DNA of 64,000 nt, from contig CALMYL010000005.1 of NCBI GenBank assembly GCA_937873695.1, positions 1 through 64,000 of the forward strand, in the 5' to 3' direction. How positions within the stretch are numbered: the first letter of the stretch is position 1; every line of letters starts with the position of its first letter. A program made the position numbers and the translations under genes. The DNA is from an uncultured Ignavibacteria bacterium. GTDB lineage: Bacteria; Bacteroidota; Ignavibacteria; Tepidaquicellales; OLB5. The notes below the pieces were generated by a model, which saw only the letters and a program-made list of their open reading frames with translations, was not told where the DNA came from and searched no databases. This document shows, piece by piece, positions 28,416 to 36,642 of the stretch.

Positions 28416-29105
28416 ATGTGGCTGATAAAAAATTTTATTGTGATCCTTTATTCTCTTTTGGTAGCCATACTATCTATATTAATATACCCTTTCGATTACC
28501 GCAATAAACTGTCCAATCCCTTAATGAAAGTGTGGACGAATATTGTTCTTTTCATTTATGGTATTAAAGTTAACGTTACAGGTGCTGAAAATATCGATCC
28601 CGCAAAGGGTAAGATATATATAAGCAATCATGCAAGTTATATGGATATATTTGTTCAGCTTGCAAAACTGCCTGATAACGTGCGGATGATATATAAGAAG
28701 GAAATTAACCGCGTGCCCGTATTGGGATGGGCAATGTACTGCGCCGGATTTGTTGCATTGAACCGTGATAAAGTGCGTGAGGCGATGAAGTCGCTTGATA
28801 AAGCCGCCGAAAGAGTAAGAAAAGGGTTATCGGTTGTAATATACCCTGAAGGCACAAGAACGCCGGACGGCAAAGTAGGCGAATTCAAAAAGGGCATGTT
28901 CTTTCTGGCTGATAAATCAAAAGCTGATATTATTCCAGTTTCACTACAGGGAACATTTGAGATAATGCCGATTGGTTCAGTGAAGGTTAAACCGGGAGTT
29001 GTTAATATGGTGATCGGTAAACCAATTCAGTACCGCAAGGATAAGGAGCTGCTTGGTGAGATACGTGAAACAGTAATTAGAAATTTGAAACCACCGCAAC
29101 AATAG
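28416..29105 (+). CDS. plsC: 1-acylglycerol-3-phosphate acyltransferase
   Basis: About 229 residues. An N-terminal membrane helix is followed by the acyltransferase motif N-H-A-S-Y-M-D (H-x4-D), then the glycerol-phosphate block Y-P-E-G-T-R near residue 145 and a V-P/I-P-V-S-L block. Such enzymes acylate lysophosphatidic acid to phosphatidic acid at the inner membrane. The ATG at 28416 or a GTG two codons upstream may be used. The stop codon is the first part of a dispersed 18-bp repeat. Confidence 0.92.
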   Translation: MWLIKNFIVILYSLLVAILSILIYPFDYRNKLSNPLMKVWTNIVLFIYGIKVNVTGAENIDPAKGKIYISNHASYMDIFVQLAKLPDNVRMIYKKEINRVPVLGWAMYCAGFVALNRDKVREAMKSLDKAAERVRKGLSVVIYPEGTRTPDGKVGEFKKGMFFLADKSKADIIPVSLQGTFEIMPIGSVKVKPGVVNMVIGKPIQYRKDKELLGEIRETVIRNLKPPQQ

Positions 29106-29129
29106 TAGCACTGACATTCCTGTCTGTGC
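29105..29129. repeat. Dispersed repeat copy B with hairpin
   Basis: The first 18 nt (29105-29122) are the exact reverse complement of 20446-20463. This copy forms a hairpin, GCACTGACA-ttcc-TGTCTGTGC, with a single T-T mismatch. It begins at the last base of the plsC stop codon. Confidence 0.8.
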
Positions 29130-29147
29130 CACCAAAAACAATAGATT

Positions 29148-29441
29148 ATGTCAGTAACCATAAAAGATGTAGAAAAAATTGCGAAGCTTGCGAAACTGAA
29201 GTTCACCGAGGAAGAGAAAATAAAGCTTCAGGGTGAAATGAACGAGGTATTGGGATATATTGATACAATAAACCAGATACCCGGACTTGAAGACGTGAAG
29301 CCGCTTGAGAATATAAATGATACTGAGAATGTTTTCAGGGAAGATGTTTCGGAAAAATGCCTGACAAAAGAAGAAGCTTTAAAGAACGCTCCGGAAAAGA
29401 CTGAGAATTTCTTTAAAGTACCAAAAGTTCTTGATAAATAA
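29148..29441 (+). CDS. gatC: Asp/Glu-tRNA amidotransferase subunit C
   Basis: A 97-residue protein with the GatC pattern: I-A-K-L-A-K-L near residue 11, then E-E-x-x-x-L-Q-G-E-M-N-x-V-L-x-Y-I, and the C-terminal R-E-D ... A-P-E-K-T-E-N-F-F-K-V-P-K-V. GatC stabilises the GatA/GatB complex that converts mischarged Glu-tRNA(Gln) or Asp-tRNA(Asn). The gatA and gatB genes are not in this window. Close spacing suggests co-transcription with kdsB (9 nt downstream). Confidence 0.93.
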   Translation: MSVTIKDVEKIAKLAKLKFTEEEKIKLQGEMNEVLGYIDTINQIPGLEDVKPLENINDTENVFREDVSEKCLTKEEALKNAPEKTENFFKVPKVLDK

Positions 29442-29449
29442 TTTACAAA

Positions 29450-29477
29450 GTGAAAAGGCAAAAGGCAAAAAGCAAAA
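29450..29477. repeat. Heptanucleotide tandem array at the kdsB start
   Basis: GTGAAAA, GGCAAAA, GGCAAAA, AGCAAAA in perfect 7-bp register. The array begins exactly with the GTG start codon and is translated as a basic N-terminal extension. Confidence 0.75.
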
Positions 29478-30205
29478 ATAGTCCTGTAGTAATAGGAGTC
29501 ATACCGGCAAGATATGGCTCAACCCGCCTGCCTGCAAAAGCCCTTGCACTGATACACGGAAAACCAATGATTCAGCATGTTTACGAAAGATGCCTTAAAG
29601 CTAAACTGCTGAGCGAAGTTCTGGTCGCAACAGATGATAGGCGCATATTTGATGCTGTGATTAATTTTGGCGGCAATGCTGCAATGACCTCCAAATCACA
29701 CACAAGCGGCACAGATAGAATTGGCGAAGCGGTACGGAATATTAAATGTGATATTGTGGTAAACATTCAGGGTGATGAACCGATGATAGCACCGGGGAAT
29801 ATCGATAAGGCTATCAAACCGCTGATTAGCGATAAAAGCATAAATGTTTCATCATTATGTTATAAGATTTCACATTATAAAGAAATAAATAACCCGAATG
29901 TTGTTAAGGTCGTAATGGATTCAAACAGCAATGCTTTATACTTTTCAAGGAGTGTTATTCCTTTTAACAGGGATAACTCCTCAACAGATCATAATAAGCA
30001 TATAGGTCTATATGTTTACAGAAAAGATTACCTGATGAAGCTTATAAAGATGAAACCATCAAGACTGGAGCTCACTGAAAAACTTGAGCAGCTCCGCATA
30101 CTGGAATCAGGCGAAAATATCAGGATTATTAAAACAAATACGGATTCGCATTCAGTTGATACACTTAATGATTTGAAGAAGATCAGAAGATTAATAAAAT
30201 TATAA
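29450..30205 (+). CDS. kdsB: 3-deoxy-manno-octulosonate cytidylyltransferase
   Basis: A 251-residue enzyme that activates Kdo as CMP-Kdo for lipopolysaccharide synthesis. It has the nucleotide-binding block P-A-R-Y-G-S-T-R-L-P-A-K near residue 20, followed by V-A-T-D-D, S-G-T-D-R and N-I-Q-G-D-E-P. The start is GTG at 29450, with no later start before the conserved block. Its first nine residues (K-R-Q-K-A-K-S-K) are encoded by a 7-bp tandem repeat. Near the C-terminus, T-E-K-L-E-Q-L-R matches the family. Confidence 0.95.
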   Translation: MKRQKAKSKNSPVVIGVIPARYGSTRLPAKALALIHGKPMIQHVYERCLKAKLLSEVLVATDDRRIFDAVINFGGNAAMTSKSHTSGTDRIGEAVRNIKCDIVVNIQGDEPMIAPGNIDKAIKPLISDKSINVSSLCYKISHYKEINNPNVVKVVMDSNSNALYFSRSVIPFNRDNSSTDHNKHIGLYVYRKDYLMKLIKMKPSRLELTEKLEQLRILESGENIRIIKTNTDSHSVDTLNDLKKIRRLIKL

Positions 30206-31828
<1,623 letters not shown>

Positions 31829-31838
31829 ATTGAGTGTG

Positions 31839-31879
31839 GTGTCAGGTATTCACCTGACACGCATCGGTTAAGCAACCGA
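31839..31879. repeat. Paired stem-loops after pyrG
   Basis: GTGTCAGGT-attc-ACCTGACAC (31839-31860) and TCGGTT-aagc-AACCGA (31864-31879), followed by GGCTACATGAAAATC. The pair comes before the actual terminator and has no T-tract. Confidence 0.65.
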
Positions 31880-31903
31880 GGCTACATGAAAATCAGATAA
31901 ATA

Positions 31904-31931
31904 AAAAGCCCGGCAATTGAGCCGGGCTTTT
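31904..31931. terminator. Bidirectional terminator between pyrG and the DUF2442 gene
   Basis: AAAAGCCCGGC-aattga-GCCGGGCTTTT, an 11-bp stem with T-runs in both directions, between convergent genes. Confidence 0.9.
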
Positions 31932-31956
31932 AATATTTTAGAAATGGAATTAAGAA

Positions 31957-32244
31957 CTAGTTCAATTCTATTCCCAGCAATTCATTAATATGATAAACTT
32001 CATCGCTATTATCAAAATCCAGACTGATACCGCCTGAAATATGATAAGACTTTCTTTGTGAAGCGCTGAGTTTTTTTATTTCAGGAAACTTGTTTACGGG
32101 TATAGAAAGAATTCTGCCGCCATGCAGGTGTATCCGCATAGTATCTTTATCAAAATCTACTTTGATCATTCTTAAGACAGGTTCATCACTTTTTCTGTGA
32201 GTTTTTCTAGCCGACGTTAATTGATTTGACTTTTTTACCAGCAT
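31957..32244 (-). CDS. DUF2442-domain protein
   Basis: A 95-residue protein matching DUF2442 in its last 70 residues (D-x-x-R-I-H-L-H-G-G-R-I-L-S-I-P-V, then G-I-S-L-D-F-D-N-S-D-E-V-Y-H-I-N-E-L-L-G). DUF2442 genes typically sit next to DUF4160 genes in pairs suspected to be toxin-antitoxin-like. Here the pair overlaps by 38 nt. No toxin or antitoxin activity can be read from the sequence. Confidence 0.75.
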   Translation of the reverse strand: MLVKKSNQLTSARKTHRKSDEPVLRMIKVDFDKDTMRIHLHGGRILSIPVNKFPEIKKLSASQRKSYHISGGISLDFDNSDEVYHINELLGIELN

Positions 32245-32488
32245 GAAATGCTTTTAACTGTATTTTAATTATTTCTATATTTGAAGCTACCAGCTTTTTG
32301 ATTTCAGTAACTTCAGCTTTACTAAATCCATGATTATTTGCTAACTCAATTTCCGGCTGAATCCAGAACTTACACAACCGGTTGATTCTTCGTTTTTTGT
32401 CCCTAATATGAATGTGTTTTCTTTTTTCATTAATATCTCCTGAAAAAACAAATATCACATATTTTGAAAAAACTAAGAGTTTGCCCAA
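32207..32488 (-). CDS. DUF4160-domain protein
   Basis: A 93-residue protein with the DUF4160 pattern: an F-S-K-Y-V-I-F-V-F-S-G-D opening strand, then K-H-I-H-I-R (usual form H-I-H-V), a basic stretch and an F-S-K-A-E-V-T-E-I-K-K helix. It starts at TTG (32488), immediately after the ccmE stop, and overlaps the DUF2442 gene at its end. Probably co-transcribed with both. A possible TA-like partner of DUF2442. Confidence 0.7.
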   Translation of the reverse strand: MGKLLVFSKYVIFVFSGDINEKRKHIHIRDKKRRINRLCKFWIQPEIELANNHGFSKAEVTEIKKLVASNIEIIKIQLKAFHAGKKVKSINVG

Positions 32489-32881
32489 CTACATACTTGA
32501 TTTTTTTACATCCTGGCCATCGCCTTCATATTTTGATGGACATTTGGTAAGTACTTCGGTAGCATGGAAACTTCCGTCTTTTATCTTACCCTTTGCGACA
32601 ACGCTTTCAGCCATTTTGAAATTATTGGGCTCGGCGCCGTCCAGTATCACTTTCATTTCCACATTACTTTCATCTTTCATGTAGAAGGTGAATTTATTTG
32701 TCGATGCGTCGAACTTTGCATCCTTTTCTTTTACCCATGTTCCTTTAACCTGGGTTTTTTTGTGAGTTTCTGATGCATGCTGAAAATTCGCATATTCCAC
32801 TTTTGTATCAACAAAAGCGAAGAAACCAACCACAATGAAGACTACGATTATGATGGCACCTATTATATAACGTTTGTTCAT
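32489..32881 (-). CDS. ccmE: Cytochrome c maturation heme chaperone CcmE, CxxxY type
   Basis: A 130-residue protein with one N-terminal membrane helix (residues 5-24) and an OB-fold periplasmic domain. It carries heme from CcmC towards the cytochrome c lyase. The heme-binding site is C114-P-S-K-Y118 instead of the H-x3-Y of Escherichia coli. This cysteine form is known from archaea and some deltaproteobacteria ('System I*'). The gene follows ccmC and ccmD, with hicB between, on the minus strand. No ccmA, ccmB or ccmF gene is visible. Confidence 0.92.
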   Translation of the reverse strand: MNKRYIIGAIIIVVFIVVGFFAFVDTKVEYANFQHASETHKKTQVKGTWVKEKDAKFDASTNKFTFYMKDESNVEMKVILDGAEPNNFKMAESVVAKGKIKDGSFHATEVLTKCPSKYEGDGQDVKKSSM

Positions 32882-32922
32882 GATATTAATTAATTAATTT
32901 TATAAATTCTTCTGTTGTTAAA

Positions 32923-33201
32923 TCATGCAGCCTTGTAATGGATTGTAAATCTCTCCATGATATTTTCGGGTTCAATTATTTCAGGATTTGCGTGATCAGG
33001 AACAGGTCTTAAAAAAGGAAGCCCCATATCTACCGATACTTCAATATATCCTTCAACTGCTTCAATCAGCATACTTTTTGCTTCTTCTATGGTATCTCCC
33101 TGCGAAGCTACATCTACATCAAGGCAAAGTGAATAATAACCATCATCTTCCTTCACAATTACAGATTCAAGTACGAAATTATGATTTTCAATATTATTCA
33201 T
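32923..33201 (-). CDS. HicB-family protein (orphan)
   Basis: A 92-residue protein: F-V-L-E-S-V-I-V-K-E-D-D-G-Y-Y-S-L-C-L-D-V-D-V-A-S-Q-G-D-T-I-E-E-A, the hallmark of HicB antitoxins (partial RNase-H-like fold), then an E-A-V-E-G-Y-I-E helix. The ATG at 33201 is favoured by AAGGAG just upstream; the longer frame runs into ccmD. No hicA toxin gene is adjacent, so it is an orphan HicB or a regulator. It lies between ccmD (whose TGA is 1 nt upstream) and ccmE, an odd place for a TA-type gene. Confidence 0.85.
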   Translation of the reverse strand: MNNIENHNFVLESVIVKEDDGYYSLCLDVDVASQGDTIEEAKSMLIEAVEGYIEVSVDMGLPFLRPVPDHANPEIIEPENIMERFTIHYKAA

Positions 33202-33202
33202 T

Positions 33203-33325
33203 TCACTCCTTTTCGATTTTTTTAATTTTCTTATCAAGTGAAAGCATATAAAGGAAAACACCCAGCCATAGAATGAGTGTTACACCCAGCACTATATAAT
33301 TCTGGTTCTGTCCTAAAAAATCCAT
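33203..33325 (-). CDS. ccmD: CcmD-like small membrane protein
   Basis: A 40-codon gene read directly from the sequence: M-D-F-L-G-Q-N-Q-N-Y-I-V-L-G-V-T ..., one membrane helix (about residues 10-29), then a basic tail D-K-K-I-K-K-I-E-K-E. Size and plan fit CcmD, which links CcmC and CcmE in heme export. The start overlaps the ccmC stop by 1 nt (TGATG). The short hicB leader sequence ends inside its 3' end. Confidence 0.8.
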   Translation of the reverse strand: MDFLGQNQNYIVLGVTLILWLGVFLYMLSLDKKIKKIEKE

Positions 33326-33978
33326 CAGCGGCTCTCCTTTAAATTCAATTTAGCAATTCTGATCCTTAAATTCAGCATCCAGGCATACAGTCCTGTAAAT
33401 CCCGCAAGTGAGCTAAGGAAGACAATCAGCATGGCTGTATCCATTTTTACTTTACCTGTTGAGTTAACAATCGGGTCAGGGTGAAGTGAATCGACAATAC
33501 GGGGGAAAATAAAAATAAAGAAAGGAACCGTTATACCCGCAAGTATTGAATACACCGATGAGAGCTTCGCTCTCTGCTCCTCAGATTCCACCGCGCTGCG
33601 AAGCGCGAAGTACGCGCCGTAAACCAGTATGAGTACAAATATTGATGTCTGCCTCGGGTCCCAGTTCCAGAATGCGCCCCACTCAAACTTAGCCCATATT
33701 GCACCGGTAACAGTAGCCAGTATTGCGAAAATGAGCCCAAGTGCTGCAGATGATGCAGCTTTATAATCATACAATATATCACGCTTGCGTATATACTGCG
33801 CGCCGTAAACAAGCGCCATTACAAATGCAACAGTGCTGACCCATGCAGTAGGTACATGAAAGTAAAGTATCCTTGCGCGCTCGCCCATATTACCAACAGC
33901 GGGAATCGGGGCAATTATCGCAAAGCAAATAACAACTGTAAGCCAAATAAATAAACCGTATTTTAAAAATTTATCCAT
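33325..33978 (-). CDS. ccmC: Heme exporter/ligase CcmC
   Basis: A 217-residue protein with six membrane helices. The tryptophan-rich WWD motif is at W100-G-A-F-W-N-W-D107, and conserved heme-ligand histidines are H41 (F-H-V-P-T-A-W) and H166 (S-L-H-P-D). CcmC attaches heme to CcmE during cytochrome c maturation. The gene begins 18 nt after a PH-domain gene and is coupled to ccmD. Confidence 0.94.
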   Translation of the reverse strand: MDKFLKYGLFIWLTVVICFAIIAPIPAVGNMGERARILYFHVPTAWVSTVAFVMALVYGAQYIRKRDILYDYKAASSAALGLIFAILATVTGAIWAKFEWGAFWNWDPRQTSIFVLILVYGAYFALRSAVESEEQRAKLSSVYSILAGITVPFFIFIFPRIVDSLHPDPIVNSTGKVKMDTAMLIVFLSSLAGFTGLYAWMLNLRIRIAKLNLKESR

Positions 33979-33996
33979 ATTATTTTTTCAGAATCA

Positions 33997-34503
33997 TTAA
34001 CCCAGGTTTTCAACAGTATCTTCATCATCAAGGAACTCTACTCCCCTTACACGTTTTACATCACGCCTCAGCTCAACATTTTTCCTTATGTTATTCATAA
34101 GCTCTCCCGGGTTTGGAACAGCCTTAAGCAGAAAGTTCATTGCAGTCTTATCTGAGGTAGTTAAGGCAACATTGCCAAGCTTAAATAATCTCTGCCAGAA
34201 CGGCTCATACATATCAACATCTCTTACCCTGTATAATTCCAATGCCTCGGTCTTTTTGGAAAAAATGCCTGTTGTATAAAATATCCGTTCTGTGGTTACT
34301 TTATACCTGTGATTTCTTACAATAAGCCATTTTATGAAAATATATATAAGCGGTAAAATTACAAGAACCGCAGCCAAAGGGAAAAACATCAGGCTTAGTA
34401 CAATTATGATCAAAGATACTATTCCCATGGATATGAATATCCCGAAGTTAAGCACCTGAGACTGAGAGCCTTCCCAAACTATTTGTTCCTGTGTTTCACT
34501 CAT
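33997..34503 (-). CDS. PH-domain (bPH2) membrane protein
   Basis: A 168-residue protein. Two adjacent membrane helices (about residues 15-60) are followed by the bacterial PH (bPH2, YdbT-like) pattern V-T-T-E-R-I-F-Y-T-T-G-I-F-S-K-K and V-R-D-V-D-M-Y-E-P-F-W-Q-R-L-F. It is first in the minus-strand group leading into ccmC, so it may share a transcript. The role of such proteins is not established. Confidence 0.85.
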   Translation of the reverse strand: MSETQEQIVWEGSQSQVLNFGIFISMGIVSLIIIVLSLMFFPLAAVLVILPLIYIFIKWLIVRNHRYKVTTERIFYTTGIFSKKTEALELYRVRDVDMYEPFWQRLFKLGNVALTTSDKTAMNFLLKAVPNPGELMNNIRKNVELRRDVKRVRGVEFLDDEDTVENLG

Positions 34504-34680
34504 AAATTAACGATTATTCAATGAAATTCACAAATTAATATGGTAAAAATAGCGATTAATCCTGTTATAAAAAATAATATTTGTCATACTTTTTTGTGAC
34601 GAATGTCATTAAACGGAATATTTAAACAATACTATACTAATTCAATTGTAAAAGTGCTAATTATTTAAGAATTTACGCTA

Positions 34681-35802
34681 ATGAAAATAGCATTTCTATC
34701 ACCATTTTACCCGTTCAGAGGGGGAATTGCTCAGTTCGGTGATTCACTTTACCTGGCGCTTGCCTTAAACAATGAGGTGAAAGCCTTCTCTTTCACCCGC
34801 CAGTACCCGGCAATCCTGTTCCCGGGTAAGACTCAGTTTGTCTCCGAAAGCGACACAGATAGACACATTCCCGTAACCCGTGTGCTGGATAGCATTAATC
34901 CCTTTACATGGTATAAAACAGCAAAAGAGATTATAAAATTCAAACCCGATATTGTTCTGATAAGCTACTGGATGCCGTTTTTCGCTCCCGCTTTTGGCAA
35001 AATAGCTGGTTTACTGAAGAGTAAAGGCATTAAAATTATTGGATTAATGCACAATGTAATTGCACATGAAAAACGTTTTGGTGATGAAGCATTAACAAAA
35101 TACTTCTTCAATAGATGTGATGGGTTTGTACTGCTGAACAGGTCATCTGAAAAAGACCTGCTGGAATTGAAACCGGATGGAAAATACATTATTCACTCAC
35201 ACCCGCTTTATGATCATTACGGGAATAAAATTGAACAAACTGAGGCAAAGAAAAAACTTGATATTCCTTTAAACAAAAAAGTAATTTTATTTTTTGGATT
35301 TATCAGGGATTACAAAGGGCTTGACCTGCTTATCGATTCAATGAAGGACTTAAACGATGATTATATTCTGCTGATAGCCGGTGAAGTTTACGGTGATTTC
35401 AAAAAATATGAAGAACAGATAAATAGCGCCGGACTTAGAGAAAAGATCAGTCTGCATATAAGATATATACCTGAAACTGAGATCCCGCTCTTCTTTTCAG
35501 CGACAGATGTTTGTGTGCTGCCATACCGCACAGCTACGCAAAGCGGAATAGTTGGCATTGCATATCATTTTGATCTGCCGGTAATTGTAACAAATGTCGG
35601 CGGACTTGCAGAAATGGTTGAAGAAGATAGGACCGGTTTGATTATTGATAAACCAAATTCATTACTAATTAATGAAACATTAAAAAAGTACTTTTCAGAG
35701 AACATTAAAGAAAAGTTCATGCCGTTTATTGCGGAATATAAATCCCGGCATTCATGGCGGAATCTGGCTGATGAAGTAATTAAGCTTAATAATTTCCTTT
35801 AA
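34681..35802 (+). CDS. GT4-family glycosyltransferase
   Basis: A 373-residue GT-B fold protein. Residues 11-17 (F-Y-P-F-R-G-G) are the usual acceptor-side glycine loop. The C-terminal half has the GT4 pattern G-F-I-R-D-Y-K-G-L-D-L-L and L-P-Y-R-T-A-T-Q-S-G-I. Likely transfers a sugar to a cell-envelope polysaccharide or lipid; donor and acceptor are unknown. It is followed at 27 nt by an outer-membrane protein gene. Confidence 0.9.
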   Translation: MKIAFLSPFYPFRGGIAQFGDSLYLALALNNEVKAFSFTRQYPAILFPGKTQFVSESDTDRHIPVTRVLDSINPFTWYKTAKEIIKFKPDIVLISYWMPFFAPAFGKIAGLLKSKGIKIIGLMHNVIAHEKRFGDEALTKYFFNRCDGFVLLNRSSEKDLLELKPDGKYIIHSHPLYDHYGNKIEQTEAKKKLDIPLNKKVILFFGFIRDYKGLDLLIDSMKDLNDDYILLIAGEVYGDFKKYEEQINSAGLREKISLHIRYIPETEIPLFFSATDVCVLPYRTATQSGIVGIAYHFDLPVIVTNVGGLAEMVEEDRTGLIIDKPNSLLINETLKKYFSENIKEKFMPFIAEYKSRHSWRNLADEVIKLNNFL

Positions 35803-35829
35803 TAATTTCACACGCTAAAAAGCAAAGAC

Positions 35830-36474
35830 ATGTTTAGATATTATTTCATAATAATTTTTTCCATAATATTTATAGCAACCAAAAGTCTACCACAAGAGCG
35901 CAAATTTACCGCACTTTTTAACAAAGGTTTGGAAGTCAAAAAGACAACTGATTCCTTTAAATCAAAAGCACATACAGGTGACGCTCTGTTTCTGGCTTTG
36001 AAAGGTGGTTATCAAACATACTCACCTGAATACGATAAGAACTTCGCAGCGAGCTGGATGTTTGATATTTCAGCAGGAGGTGTTTTTAACAATAACTGGC
36101 ACGCAGGATTAAGCTTAAGATTTTGGAATACAAATATTGAAAATTACACCCCTCCGGGCTTGGATACTTCATACAATAAAGAATTTAAAGGAATGGCTGT
36201 TCTCTTTTTTGGGAATTACAAATTTATTTTACAAAAAGAGCTGATTTTTCCATTTATAGGATTAGGTTTTGGGAATTATGAAATTAAAACGGAAAGTCAA
36301 AAAAGACAATATTTATGTATCGGTATAAACACGGGAGTGGAGGTGAAAATTAATAAATTTATTGCTGTGAATTTTGATATATGTTTTAACAGACTCTTAA
36401 ATTTTGTTGAAAACGGTAACAGCTACAACAATTTTGAATTCAAGTTTGGTCCTGCATTTTATTTATCTTATTAA
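35830..36474 (+). CDS. Predicted outer-membrane beta-barrel protein
   Basis: A 214-residue protein. Signal peptide (F-R-Y-Y-F-I-I-I-F-S-I-I-F) to about residue 21, then a run of amphipathic strands (F-L-A-L-K-G-G-Y-Q-T-Y ... F-D-I-S-A-G-G-V-F) and a last strand F-K-F-G-P-A-F-Y-L-S-Y. It resembles the OmpA/OmpW-like small barrels of Bacteroidota, but no family was recognised. Confidence 0.6.
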   Translation: MFRYYFIIIFSIIFIATKSLPQERKFTALFNKGLEVKKTTDSFKSKAHTGDALFLALKGGYQTYSPEYDKNFAASWMFDISAGGVFNNNWHAGLSLRFWNTNIENYTPPGLDTSYNKEFKGMAVLFFGNYKFILQKELIFPFIGLGFGNYEIKTESQKRQYLCIGINTGVEVKINKFIAVNFDICFNRLLNFVENGNSYNNFEFKFGPAFYLSY

Positions 36475-36642
36475 ACAATTATTTAAAGAATAACAAATAC
36501 GTGTTCTTTTCTCTAACAATTGCCGGCTTTTACTGAATAGACTGCCCCTTTTTCACTAATCAAATGTAACAAATTTCCGTTGTAAATAAATACCAGCATT
36601 GCTATATTGAGTAAACATCCAAAATCTATTTAAAAAAATCTC

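Noticed and set aside
5461-29477. Tandem repeats considered as CRISPR
   Set aside because: Units are 7 bp with no spacers, no repeat of 20-40 bp and no cas genes.
36578-36620. Promoter before the S8 protease (TTG, 20 nt, TATATTG)
   Set aside because: The -7 element is one base short of the TAnnTTTG consensus, so it was not listed as a feature.
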